DNA of 27,978 bases from Deltaproteobacteria bacterium (GTDB lineage Bacteria; UBA10199; DSSB01): NCBI GenBank assembly GCA_024233625.1, contig JACKPJ010000014.1:1-27978 (forward strand), read 5' to 3'. Shown here piece by piece: positions 8,305 to 16,849 of the stretch. Under the pieces are notes generated by a model. It made no database searches. It saw only the letters and a list, made by a program, of their open reading frames with translations, and was not told the DNA's origin. Position 1 is the first letter of the stretch; each line of letters starts with the position of its first letter. The position numbers and the translations under genes are program-made.

Positions 8305-9552
8305 ATGGAAAACAAAGTTCTCACAAAAAATTTTGGGCTAAAAGATTCGCACCTCTTAAGTGTCTACGAATCCACTGGGGGTTATCAAAACCTCAAGAAG
8401 ATTTTTGCCATGCAGCCAGTCGATGTGATCGAAGAAGTCAAAAACTCTGGTCTGCGTGGACGTGGGGGCGCGGGTTTTCCAACGGGGCTTAAATGGAGTT
8501 TCGTTCCTAAAGATAGTCCTAAACCCAAGTACCTTTGCGTCAATGCGGATGAAAGTGAACCCGGGACTTTTAAGGATCGCTACCTCTTGGAACTCGATCC
8601 TCATCGTTTGGTCGAAGGTATGATTATTTGCTCTTATGCGATTTCCTGTCACAATGCCTATGTTTATATCCGTGGAGAATTTGTTTACCCCAAGGTTCAG
8701 TTAGAGAAAGCAATCGAAGAAGCTTACCAAAAAGGCTATTTGGGGAAAAATATTTTGGGTAGTGGATATGATCTTGAGATTACGGTTCATCGTGGAGCAG
8801 GAGCTTATATTTGTGGAGAAGAAACGGCATTGTTGAATTCCTTGGAAGGGAAACGGGGTATGCCTCGTCTCAAACCTCCTTTTCCAGCGGTAGTTGGTTT
8901 ATTTTCTTGTCCCACGGTCGTCAATAATGTCGAAACGATTTCTGCTCTTCCCTATATATTAGATCAGGGTGCCGAAGCATATCGTCAATTTGGAACGGAG
9001 AAAAGCCCAGGGACAAAGCTCTTTTCGGTCAGTGGTCATGTCAATCGACCAGGAGTTTTTGAAGTGCCTCTTGCTTACTCATTGAAGAAGCTTATTATGG
9101 AAGATGCGGGTGGAATCAAAGACGGCAAGGCTCTTAAAGCAGTCATTCCTGGAGGTTCTTCCGTTCCCGTTTTAACCGCAGAAGAAGCTTTAGAAGTTAA
9201 TCTCGATTACGAGTCTCTTCAAGAAAAGGGAACTATGCTGGGTTCAGGTGGAGTGATCGTCATGGATGAAACGGTTTGCATGGTGAAAGCTTTGACAAAC
9301 CTGGCGCATTTTTATTCGCACGAGTCTTGTGGTCAATGCAGTCCTTGTCGTGAAGGAACCGGTTGGGCTCATAAGCTTTTGCAAAGGATTTCCGGTGGAG
9401 AAGGGCGTGCAGGGGATATCGAGGAATTGCAGAAAATTGCGGATAATATGGCAGGTAAAACCATTTGTGTTTTAGCAGATGCCTTGGCCATGCCGATTTG
9501 GAGTTATTTGAAAAAGTTTAGAAATGAGTTTGAGTCTTTGATTAAGGATTAA
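8305..9552 (+). CDS. nuoF: NADH-quinone oxidoreductase subunit F (51 kDa subunit)
   Basis: Catalytic NADH-binding subunit of complex I with FMN and [4Fe-4S] cluster N3, 415 residues. The glycine-rich GLRGRGGAGFPTGLKW binds NADH. The FMN-site segments CVNADESEPGTFKDR and GAGAYICGEETALLNSLEG follow. N3 ligands are Cys342, Cys345 and Cys348 (ESCGQCSPCREGTGW) plus Cys388 (TICVLADA). Its presence, with nuoE and nuoG, shows that this complex is built to take electrons from NADH and is not one of the versions that lack the NADH module. ATG 8305 has only a weak ribosome site; no better in-frame start exists. Confidence 0.97.
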   Translation: MENKVLTKNFGLKDSHLLSVYESTGGYQNLKKIFAMQPVDVIEEVKNSGLRGRGGAGFPTGLKWSFVPKDSPKPKYLCVNADESEPGTFKDRYLLELDPHRLVEGMIICSYAISCHNAYVYIRGEFVYPKVQLEKAIEEAYQKGYLGKNILGSGYDLEITVHRGAGAYICGEETALLNSLEGKRGMPRLKPPFPAVVGLFSCPTVVNNVETISALPYILDQGAEAYRQFGTEKSPGTKLFSVSGHVNRPGVFEVPLAYSLKKLIMEDAGGIKDGKALKAVIPGGSSVPVLTAEEALEVNLDYESLQEKGTMLGSGGVIVMDETVCMVKALTNLAHFYSHESCGQCSPCREGTGWAHKLLQRISGGEGRAGDIEELQKIADNMAGKTICVLADALAMPIWSYLKKFRNEFESLIKD

Positions 9553-9600
9553 TTTTTTATTTTGAGGAGTGCTGAGGAATCAACACTTCTGTTTGAAGTT

Positions 9601-11103
9601 ATGCCAAAGTTAACGATAGACGGAAAAGAAATTACAGTTGATGAAGGGACGACGGTCTTTGAAGCTGCGCGCCAAGTGGAGACGACTATCCCTCACTTCT
9701 GCTATCATCCCAAATTGAGCATTGCAGGTAATTGCCGGATGTGTTTGGTTGAAATTGAAAAAATGCCTAAACCACAAATTTCTTGTAACACCGTTGTGCA
9801 AGAAGGTATGGTTGTTCATACACAAACAGAAAATGTCAAAGCCTTACAAAAAAATGTTCTTGAGTTTATTTTAATCAATCACCCGATCGATTGTCCCGTT
9901 TGTGACCAGGCTGGAGAGTGTAAACTGCAAGGTTATTACATGGATCATTCGGCGAGTGGTTCTGAGTTTAATGAAGCTAAAGTCAAAAAACCCAAGCGGG
10001 TAGATTTAGGCCCCAATGTGATGCTAGACGACGAACGCTGTATTTTATGTACACGCTGTGTACGTTTCTGTGATGAAATTTCTCAGACAGGTGAGCTTTG
10101 CGTAACCAACCGAGGTGATCGTTCTACTTTAAGAACCTTTCCAGGTAAAAAACTAGAAAATAAATACTCTCTCAATACAGTTGATATTTGTCCAGTCGGA
10201 GCATTGACCAGTAAGCCTTTCCGATTTCAACAGCGTGTATGGTTTTTGAAGAGCGTTCCTTCCATTTGTACGGGATGTGCGACCGGTTGCAATATCTATG
10301 TTGACCATAATGATGGAAAAGTCTTTCGTTATAAAACACGTGAGAACGAAGAGGTCAATCAATGTTGGACCTGTGATGAAGGGCGTTTGTCCTATACATT
10401 TATCAATGAAGCGCGTTTGATTCGACCTTTATTGAAAACAGAAAATGGTATTGAGGAAATCAATAAAAAGCAAGCTGTGTTGACCATCGTTGAAAAGCTA
10501 AAATCCGAAGCAGCTGATAATATGGTTTTTATCGGAAGCGCTTATGAGTCCAACGAAAATAATGCTGCATTAAAGAAACTTGCCGATGCGCTTGGAGTCA
10601 AGCGACTTGAGTATGCTTATCACGAGGTCGAAAATCCTAGTTCAGATGATTTTCTTATTAAAGCAGACAAAAATCCTAATCGCGCGGGTGTAAAGAAACT
10701 CTCTTATGCAGAGTTTTCAGGTGAGCTAAGTGGGAAAACCGTGATAGCCATGGAAAAAATTGGCACTTCGCAACTTGAAAAAATTCGCCTTAAAAAACCT
10801 CAATATTTGATCTTATTAAGCAGCCAGAGAAGCCCTGCTTGCGAGCTTGCTGATGTTATTTTACCTGTTTCGACTTTTGCTGAGCAAAAAGGTAGCTTTA
10901 TTAATTTTCAAAATCGAATTCAAAAATTTGAATCAGCTTTAGAGGTCAAGGGCGAAATGCAGTCAGCTTGGCAATATTTACAAGAGATAGCAGAGGGCCT
11001 TGGTCATGCTTGGAACATTGTTAGTTCCGATAAACTTTTACAGGAATTTTTCAATCTAAACTATGAGGCAATTGGAGAGCAAGGAAAGGTGATTGAAAAC
11101 TAA
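9601..11103 (+). CDS. nuoG: NADH-quinone oxidoreductase subunit G, short form with N7 cluster
   Basis: Electron-transfer subunit of the peripheral arm, 500 residues from ATG 9601. The frame is open to TTG 9562, but homology begins at MPKLTIDGKEI. The ferredoxin domain has [2Fe-2S] N1b ligands Cys34, 45, 48 and 62. His94, Cys98, Cys101 and Cys107 form N5. Cys147, 150, 153 and 197 form N4. Cys223, 226 and 230 with Cys258 form the extra cluster N7, which only some bacteria keep. The remaining half is a shortened molybdopterin-oxidoreductase-like domain that retains ADVILPVSTFAEQKGSF. Family members usually run from about 650 to over 900 residues, so the middle of this domain appears to have been lost. 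nuoH follows after three bases. Confidence 0.93.
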   Translation: MPKLTIDGKEITVDEGTTVFEAARQVETTIPHFCYHPKLSIAGNCRMCLVEIEKMPKPQISCNTVVQEGMVVHTQTENVKALQKNVLEFILINHPIDCPVCDQAGECKLQGYYMDHSASGSEFNEAKVKKPKRVDLGPNVMLDDERCILCTRCVRFCDEISQTGELCVTNRGDRSTLRTFPGKKLENKYSLNTVDICPVGALTSKPFRFQQRVWFLKSVPSICTGCATGCNIYVDHNDGKVFRYKTRENEEVNQCWTCDEGRLSYTFINEARLIRPLLKTENGIEEINKKQAVLTIVEKLKSEAADNMVFIGSAYESNENNAALKKLADALGVKRLEYAYHEVENPSSDDFLIKADKNPNRAGVKKLSYAEFSGELSGKTVIAMEKIGTSQLEKIRLKKPQYLILLSSQRSPACELADVILPVSTFAEQKGSFINFQNRIQKFESALEVKGEMQSAWQYLQEIAEGLGHAWNIVSSDKLLQEFFNLNYEAIGEQGKVIEN

Positions 11104-11106
11104 ATC

Positions 11107-12354
11107 ATGTTAACAATGTCCTTAAAAATTTTAGTTCCTTTTGTGTTGATCCTTCAGATCTTGCCTATTTTTATCTGGATGGAGCGCAAGGGGGCTTCAT
11201 ATATCCAAGATAGAAGAGGGCCCAATCGAGCGAATATTTTTGGAATTCGCTTGGGTGGCATGGTGCATACTTTGCCAGATGTTATTAAACTCATCTTTAA
11301 AGAAGATATTATTCCTACACGCGCAAATCGATTTATTTATACCATTGCACCTTTTATTTCGATGACGGTGGCTTGCATGACCTTTGCCGTCATCCCCTGG
11401 GCGGCACCTTTAACATTAGATAGCGGTTCCTTTGCTTTGCAAGCCCTAGAAATGAATGTAGGTATTCTGTATATCTTTGCGATTGCATCCATAGGTGTCT
11501 ACGGTGTTATGCTGGCCGGTTGGGGAAGCAATAATAAGTACTCCTTAATGGGTGGCTTGCGGGCTTCTTCTCAAATGATCAGTTATGAACTGACCTTAAG
11601 TTTATCTATTGTCGGTGTGCTCATTTTGTCGGGAAGTCTCGAGTTAGGTGCCATTGTCGAAAGCCAAAGTGCTAACATACTTTCCTGGAATTTTATCCGT
11701 CAGCCTTTAGGCTGTATATTATTTCTGGTCGCGGCTGTTGCAGAAACCAATCGCACGCCTTTTGATTTGCCTGAGGCTGAAGCTGAGTTGGTTGCTGGTT
11801 ATCACACCGAGTACAGCTCTCTTAAATTTGCGCTTTTTTACATGGCTGAATATGTCAACATGATCATTGCTTCAGCCTTGATTGCGACTTTATTTTTTGG
11901 AGGCTGGCAAGTCCCTTTTATCAGTACCGAGCTGCTTCGTGAACATGCTGATTTGATTATCCACTACTCATTGTTAGCAGCTGGAGTGGGTTCAATTTTA
12001 GGCTCCATTCCATTGTTTTTATATAAATCTCGAGTGCGTTATGGTGATGCGCGTGATACGGAGACAAAAAAAATATCCATTGCGATGTTTGTCCTGGGAA
12101 TTGCTTTAGTGGCTTGGCGCTTGGGTGCAGGAGAGTTCTTTTTTGAGGGCTTGGCGGCACAAATAGCTGCGGCAGCATTGCAATTAGGGATTTTTATCGC
12201 AAAGATTTTGTTTTTTTGTTGGTTCTTTGTTTGGATAAGGTGGACCTTGCCCCGTTTTCGTTATGATCAACTCATGCAATTAGGTTGGAAAGCGATGTTA
12301 CCTTTGGCTTTACTCAACTTATTTATAACAGCCGGGGTTTATTTATTGGTATGA
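11107..12354 (+). CDS. nuoH: NADH-quinone oxidoreductase subunit H with extra membrane hairpin
   Basis: Membrane subunit that joins the peripheral arm to the proton pumps and forms much of the quinone tunnel. Conserved parts are MERKGASYIQDRRGPNRAN, AETNRTPFDLPEAEAELVAG with its acidic cluster, YHTEYSSLKFALFYMAEY, and the C-terminal WIRWTLPRFRYDQLMQLGWK. The protein is 415 residues long, where about 320-350 is usual. The excess lies at about residues 270-360 (DNA 11915-12190). There, between FFGGWQ and the last conserved helix, two additional hydrophobic segments flank a charged loop (YKSRVRYGDARDTETKK). ATG 11107 lies three bases after nuoG, with a possible internal start at the Met of residue 4. 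It overlaps nuoJ by four bases, leaving no room for nuoI. Confidence 0.95.
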   Translation: MLTMSLKILVPFVLILQILPIFIWMERKGASYIQDRRGPNRANIFGIRLGGMVHTLPDVIKLIFKEDIIPTRANRFIYTIAPFISMTVACMTFAVIPWAAPLTLDSGSFALQALEMNVGILYIFAIASIGVYGVMLAGWGSNNKYSLMGGLRASSQMISYELTLSLSIVGVLILSGSLELGAIVESQSANILSWNFIRQPLGCILFLVAAVAETNRTPFDLPEAEAELVAGYHTEYSSLKFALFYMAEYVNMIIASALIATLFFGGWQVPFISTELLREHADLIIHYSLLAAGVGSILGSIPLFLYKSRVRYGDARDTETKKISIAMFVLGIALVAWRLGAGEFFFEGLAAQIAAAALQLGIFIAKILFFCWFFVWIRWTLPRFRYDQLMQLGWKAMLPLALLNLFITAGVYLLV

Positions 12355-12866
12355 CGATATTATTTTACATTTTGTCAGCTCTTGCGGTGCTTTCTGCAGT
12401 TGCGGTGATTAGTTTTCGCCAGCCGGTTTATTCTGCTTTGTCTTTAGTAGTGACTTTGTTTTCCCTTGCAGGTCTCTATTTAACGCTTCACGCAGAGTTT
12501 TTAGCGATTATTCAAATATTGACCTATGCAGGTGCAATCCTCATCCTATTTATTTTCATTATTATGCTTCTCAACTTAAATAAGGATGAACTGAAAGAGC
12601 AGACCCCGGCCTTGTGGAGACGTATTGTACTCGCTTTATTAGGAGGCTTCCTTTTTGCAGGCCTTTGGTGGGGAGTAAAAAAGCTTTCTGGAGATTCTGC
12701 AAAATTAACAGAAGGCTTTGGAAGCATTGCTAGTTCAGGAAAACTTTTATTTACTGAGTATGTTCTGGCTTTTGAAATTTCTGGCATACTTTTAACCGTC
12801 GCCCTGATTGGGGCTTTGGTTTTAGCCAAAAGGCGACTAAACTATTTGCCCGAGGAAAAAAATTGA
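12351..12866 (+). CDS. nuoJ: NADH-quinone oxidoreductase subunit J
   Basis: Membrane subunit of complex I, 171 residues with five hydrophobic helices. The third contains the conserved AILILFIFIIMLLNL segment preceded by ILTYAGA, which corresponds to the helix that carries a pi-bulge in solved structures. ATG 12351 overlaps the nuoH stop (ATGA). The frame extends further upstream but that part lies inside nuoH. The final codons contain GAGG, which serves nuoK. In most genomes nuoI sits directly before this gene; here it does not. Confidence 0.95.
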   Translation: MTILFYILSALAVLSAVAVISFRQPVYSALSLVVTLFSLAGLYLTLHAEFLAIIQILTYAGAILILFIFIIMLLNLNKDELKEQTPALWRRIVLALLGGFLFAGLWWGVKKLSGDSAKLTEGFGSIASSGKLLFTEYVLAFEISGILLTVALIGALVLAKRRLNYLPEEKN

Positions 12867-13174
12867 GCATCACCCACTATTTAACATTAGCGATTGCGCT
12901 GTTTAGCATTGGACTGATTGGCGTTGTTTTGCGCCGTAATCTCCTTGTGGCTTTCATGTCCATCGAGTTAATGCTCAACGGGGCGAATTTATCTTTCATT
13001 GCTTTTTCGCGCTATTTAGGAGACATGCAGGGACAAATGGCGGCTTTTTTTATTGTCATATTGGCAGCTGCTGAGGCTGCGGTAGGTTTAGCGATTATTG
13101 TTTTATTATTTCGTCGCCAAGGTTCGGTGCAGTCTAGTGTATTTCAAAATTTGAAAGATAAGGTGGGAGTATAG
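12863..13174 (+). CDS. nuoK: NADH-quinone oxidoreductase subunit K
   Basis: Small three-helix membrane subunit of complex I, 103 residues, related to MrpC of multisubunit antiporters. The two membrane glutamates needed for proton transfer are present: Glu35 in SIELMLNGANL and Glu71 in AAAEAAVGLAIIVLLFR. The start is TTG 12863, supported by GAGG at 12852-12855 seven bases upstream and by a four-base overlap with the nuoJ stop (TTGA). No ATG in this frame would give the first helix. A 77-bp spacer follows before nuoL2. Confidence 0.95.
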   Translation: MSITHYLTLAIALFSIGLIGVVLRRNLLVAFMSIELMLNGANLSFIAFSRYLGDMQGQMAAFFIVILAAAEAAVGLAIIVLLFRRQGSVQSSVFQNLKDKVGV

Positions 13175-13251
13175 TGAGAGATGGTCTCCTATAGCCCAAT
13201 ATCGAAAAAGATACTCACTGAGTATTGATTATATATAAGGTATACTTTTTA

Positions 13252-15210
13252 ATGGTACTCGCTTGGATCATTTTACTTCCGCTTTTAGGAGCACTCATCA
13301 ATGGCTATCACGCTTTGAGTTGCCGCTTGCGTCAGCAAAAGGTCATTCACGGAATGGTCAATTTTGTCGGAGTCGGGCTTCCTTTCGTGGCTTTCTTAAT
13401 CGCCTTATCTCAAGGCATTCCGTTTATTTTAGGTGCAGAGGAACCTATTCGCGAAAACTTATTTTCATGGATCAGCGTGGGCAGTCTTCATATCGAAGCA
13501 GGACTCTATCTTGACCGGCTTTCTACCTTGATGGTGTTAATCATTACAGGAGTGGGCACCTTGATTCACCTTTATTCCATCGGTTACATGAAAGGTGACT
13601 CTGGATACGCCAAGTACTTTGCTTATCTTAATCTCTTTTTGACTTCGATGTTGATTTTGGTTTTGGGAGATAATTTACTTTTACTTTTTTTGGGTTGGGA
13701 AGGCGTTGGTCTCTGTTCTTATTTACTCATTGGGTTTTGGTTTGAGGACAAAGCAAAAGCACAAGCTGGTAAAAAAGCTTTTATTGTCAACCGTATTGGG
13801 GATGTCGGTTTTCTTTTGGGCATTTTTGCTCTTGGAGTTTTACTGCTCCCTGGAGCAGGAGAAAACGCGGTAATCTTTAATTTTGAATATATTGAGTCTC
13901 AAATAGGATTGATTACAGTCTCTAAAGTATTTTGGCTCAGTGCACCTTTTATTATTACTCTTTTCCTATTTGTGGGTGCGACCGGTAAATCTGCACAAAT
14001 TCCTCTTTATGTTTGGTTGCCCGATGCGATGGCGGGTCCGACTCCTGTTTCTGCACTCATTCATGCTGCGACGATGGTGACAGCAGGTGTCTATATGATT
14101 GCGCGCATGGATTTTTTATTTGATGTTGCTCCAGAGACTTTGCATATTATTGCAATCATTGGGGCAAGTACGGCGCTTTTTGCTGCCCTTATTGCAATGG
14201 TGCAAACGGATATCAAAAAGGTCTTGGCTTATTCGACAGTTTCTCAATTGGGCTATATGTTTTTAGCCATGGGCGTAGGAGCCTACGCTTATGGAGTATT
14301 TCACTTGATGACTCATGCTTTTTTTAAGGCCTGTTTGTTCTTAGGTTCGGGATCGGTGATTCATGCGATGAGCGGTGAGCAAGATATTCGCAAGATGGGT
14401 GGACTTAAAAAAGCTCTTCCTATTACTTCGATGACATTCTTGATTGCAACCATGACAATTGCGGGGCTGCCTCCCTTTGCTGCTTTTTTCTCAAAAGATC
14501 ATATTCTTTGGAAAACTTACTCCCATGGGCATCCCATATTATGGGTGATGGGGCTTTTGGCTGCTTTTGGGACAGCTTTTTATATGTTTCGGCTTTATAT
14601 TTTGACTTTTACCGGAAAAAGTCGGGTTTCGGAAGAAGCCAAAGCCCATTTGCATGAGTCTCCTTTTAACATGACTTTTGCCTTGATCGTTTTAGCCGTA
14701 TTATCTGCTGTTGCAGGATTTTTAGGCCTGCCTGAGGTCTTAGGGGGTCACGACTGGATTGCTCATTGGCTTCATTTAGGTTCAAATGCGGCAGAAGCTC
14801 ATGGAGCAAGTCATAGTCATACGATGGAATTATTACTGATGGGTGTTTCAGTTGCGGTAGCCACATTTGCGATTCTTCTAGCTTTTGTACTTTATCGAAA
14901 TGGTTTAGAGGGTCCCAATAAACGCGCTCGAGCTATGCGGCCACTGCATAACTTACTAACGAATAAATTTTATGTCGATGAAATCTACGATGCTTGTGTT
15001 GTTCGCCCCATTTATTACCTGAGTCAGTCAATTTTATTTACTGTGATCGATCGAAAATTAATTGACGAAGTTCTGGTTAATCGATCGGGACGCTTTTTGG
15101 CATGGTTAGGTAGTTGTGTCAGCCGTATTCAAAATGGTTTTGTCAATCGATATGCTTTTTGCTTTTTGTTGGCTTTCGCATTGATGTTAGGAATTTGGGT
15201 ATTTAATTAG
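13252..15210 (+). CDS. nuoL: NADH-quinone oxidoreductase subunit L, second copy (NuoL2)
   Basis: Full-length distal antiporter-like subunit, 652 residues. ATG 13252 has AAGG about 11 bases upstream; an upstream TTG at 13225 in the same frame is less likely. It has GWEGVGLCSYLLIGFWF, GATGKSAQIPLYVWLPDAM, PTPVSALIHAATMVTAGVY and KKVLAYSTVSQLGYM. It is very close to NuoL1 in this central region and differs at the ends. It lacks the His-rich loop of NuoL1 (AKAHLHESPF instead). Its C-terminal lateral helix, from KFYVDEIYDA to the last membrane segment, has a single copy of the unit that is duplicated in NuoL1, giving the ordinary length. It starts the second LMN set, directly after nuoK as in the canonical gene order. 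Confidence 0.97.
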   Translation: MVLAWIILLPLLGALINGYHALSCRLRQQKVIHGMVNFVGVGLPFVAFLIALSQGIPFILGAEEPIRENLFSWISVGSLHIEAGLYLDRLSTLMVLIITGVGTLIHLYSIGYMKGDSGYAKYFAYLNLFLTSMLILVLGDNLLLLFLGWEGVGLCSYLLIGFWFEDKAKAQAGKKAFIVNRIGDVGFLLGIFALGVLLLPGAGENAVIFNFEYIESQIGLITVSKVFWLSAPFIITLFLFVGATGKSAQIPLYVWLPDAMAGPTPVSALIHAATMVTAGVYMIARMDFLFDVAPETLHIIAIIGASTALFAALIAMVQTDIKKVLAYSTVSQLGYMFLAMGVGAYAYGVFHLMTHAFFKACLFLGSGSVIHAMSGEQDIRKMGGLKKALPITSMTFLIATMTIAGLPPFAAFFSKDHILWKTYSHGHPILWVMGLLAAFGTAFYMFRLYILTFTGKSRVSEEAKAHLHESPFNMTFALIVLAVLSAVAGFLGLPEVLGGHDWIAHWLHLGSNAAEAHGASHSHTMELLLMGVSVAVATFAILLAFVLYRNGLEGPNKRARAMRPLHNLLTNKFYVDEIYDACVVRPIYYLSQSILFTVIDRKLIDEVLVNRSGRFLAWLGSCVSRIQNGFVNRYAFCFLLAFALMLGIWVFN

Positions 15211-15230
15211 AATTTTTCTATAGGTAAACC

Positions 15231-16742
15231 GTGTTTAACTTTTTTGATCAAAATATCTTAAATTTTGTCATTTGGACTCCACTTTTAGGAGCTTTATTGC
15301 TTTTGACAATTCCCCAAAAGCAAAATTTATGGATTAAGCGCATTGCTTTAATGACAGTATCCTTAACTTTTTTATTTTCCTTACATCTCGTTTGTTATTT
15401 TAAATCAAGTTCGGGTTATCAATTTGAAATTTTTCGTCCTTGGATTCCTGCGATTGGAGCTTATTATGCCTTGGGCGTCGATGGTTTTTCACTTTGGTTG
15501 GTTTTACTGGCAACCTTACTCATGCCGATTGCAGTTTTATTTTCGATGGGTTCAATTAAAGAAAAAGAGAAAAGCTTCTACTTTAATTTGCTTATCCTAG
15601 AAACAGCCATGCTAGGCACACTCTGTGCTTTAGATGTTTTTTTGTTTTATCTCTTTTGGGAGGCTATGTTGATTCCGATGTATTTTCTTATCGGAATTTT
15701 CGGTCATGGCCGCAAAGTCTATGCAGCCATTAAATTCTTCATTTTTACTCTAATTGGTAGTGTTTTGATGCTGCTTGCTATTGTTTATTTGAGGCAAGAA
15801 GCGGAGGGAAGTTTTTTATTAGACCATTGGTCCTTGTTGGCTTTAAGTCCTCAAGTGCAAGGGGTCCTGTTTGCGGCTTTCGCTTTGGCTTTTGCCATTA
15901 AAGTTCCTCTATTTCCTCTACATACTTGGTTACCTGATGCTCATACCGAAGCTCCGACAGCAGGAAGTATGATTTTGGCAGGAGTTTTACTTAAGATGGG
16001 TACTTACGGCTTTGTCCGTTTTGCGATACCCTTGTTTCCCGATGCTTTGCTCGTTGCAAAGCCCTGGATTGCGACTCTAGCGGTTGTCGGTATTGTTTAC
16101 GGAGCCTTGGTCGCGATGGTGCAAAAAGATATGAAGCGTTTAGTGGCATATTCTTCGATTTCTCACTTAGGTTTTGTCATGTTAGGTCTTATGGCCTTAA
16201 CTCCTCAAGCAGTAACCGGTGCGACATATCAAATGGTCAATCATGGATTGACCAGCGCAGGTCTTTTTTTAATGGTAGGAATGCTTTATGATCGTACGCA
16301 CACGCGTTTGATCGCAGACTATGGTGGCATTGCAAAACAGGTCCCTCTTTACACTTTTGTCTTTCTGATTTTAACTTTTGCTTCTATTGCTTTGCCTGGT
16401 ACGAATAGTTTTGTCGGGGAGTTTTTGATTCTTTCGGGAAGTCTAAAAGAACTCCCTTATCAAACTATCTTGGCAACATTGGGAGTCATTTTTGGCGCGG
16501 TTTACATGTTATGGATGGTGGAACGTGTCTTTTTTGGACCTTTAAAAAAAGATTCTCTCAAGGGCTTAAAAGATATGAATTGGCGTGAAGTTCTTTGTGT
16601 GTTACCAATCATCCTTTTGGTTGTCTGGATGGGGGTTAAGCCAAATTTCTTTCTTTCCAAGATTGAAATTGCGACACAAACTTTAACGGAAACTGTTCAA
16701 CAAAATCAGCTTGCTAAACAGTCGCTTAAATTACAAAAATAG
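15231..16742 (+). CDS. nuoM: NADH-quinone oxidoreductase subunit M, second copy (NuoM2)
   Basis: Antiporter-like proton-channel subunit, 503 residues. The GTG start at 15231 is supported by TAGGT five bases upstream. Channel residues are Glu144 (FWEAMLIPMYFLIG), Lys224 (FAIKVPLFPLHTWLPDAH), the Lys of AGVLLKMGTYGFVRF and Glu397 (TNSFVGEFLIL). It matches NuoM1 helix for helix but with many substitutions, for example VNHGLTSAGLFLMVGMLYDR here against FNHGTITAQLFLIVGILYDR in NuoM1. Both copies keep all the residues expected for function, so the pair could serve two different complexes or occupy two positions in one. It lies 20 bases after nuoL2. Confidence 0.96.
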   Translation: MFNFFDQNILNFVIWTPLLGALLLLTIPQKQNLWIKRIALMTVSLTFLFSLHLVCYFKSSSGYQFEIFRPWIPAIGAYYALGVDGFSLWLVLLATLLMPIAVLFSMGSIKEKEKSFYFNLLILETAMLGTLCALDVFLFYLFWEAMLIPMYFLIGIFGHGRKVYAAIKFFIFTLIGSVLMLLAIVYLRQEAEGSFLLDHWSLLALSPQVQGVLFAAFALAFAIKVPLFPLHTWLPDAHTEAPTAGSMILAGVLLKMGTYGFVRFAIPLFPDALLVAKPWIATLAVVGIVYGALVAMVQKDMKRLVAYSSISHLGFVMLGLMALTPQAVTGATYQMVNHGLTSAGLFLMVGMLYDRTHTRLIADYGGIAKQVPLYTFVFLILTFASIALPGTNSFVGEFLILSGSLKELPYQTILATLGVIFGAVYMLWMVERVFFGPLKKDSLKGLKDMNWREVLCVLPIILLVVWMGVKPNFFLSKIEIATQTLTETVQQNQLAKQSLKLQK

Positions 16743-16849
16743 ATATTTGATAAAAAAGATTTTTTAAAAGTACATTGAATTTTAAACAGTTAAAAGAATT
16801 AAGCTAATCATTGTACATCACGTGAGCGCGATGATGTGGGACTCGAATT

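Noticed and set aside
9562..9600. TTG start that would lengthen NuoG by 13 residues
   Set aside because: No ribosome site precedes it, and the conserved NuoG sequence begins at the ATG at 9601.
11107..12354. Frameshift or gene fusion as the cause of the long NuoH
   Set aside because: The frame is continuous, and both ends match NuoH with conserved motifs; the excess is an internal hydrophobic hairpin and not part of another recognisable protein.
12524..12829. 101-codon open frame on the - strand opposite nuoJ
   Set aside because: It has no recognisable domain and lies wholly inside a conserved gene; also considered as a displaced nuoI, but it has no cysteine motif.
16805..16849. Stem CATCACG-TGAG-CGCGATG before nuoN2 as a riboswitch or terminator
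   Set aside because: The stem is short, has a mismatch and no T tract; it may affect translation but there is no basis for a named element.
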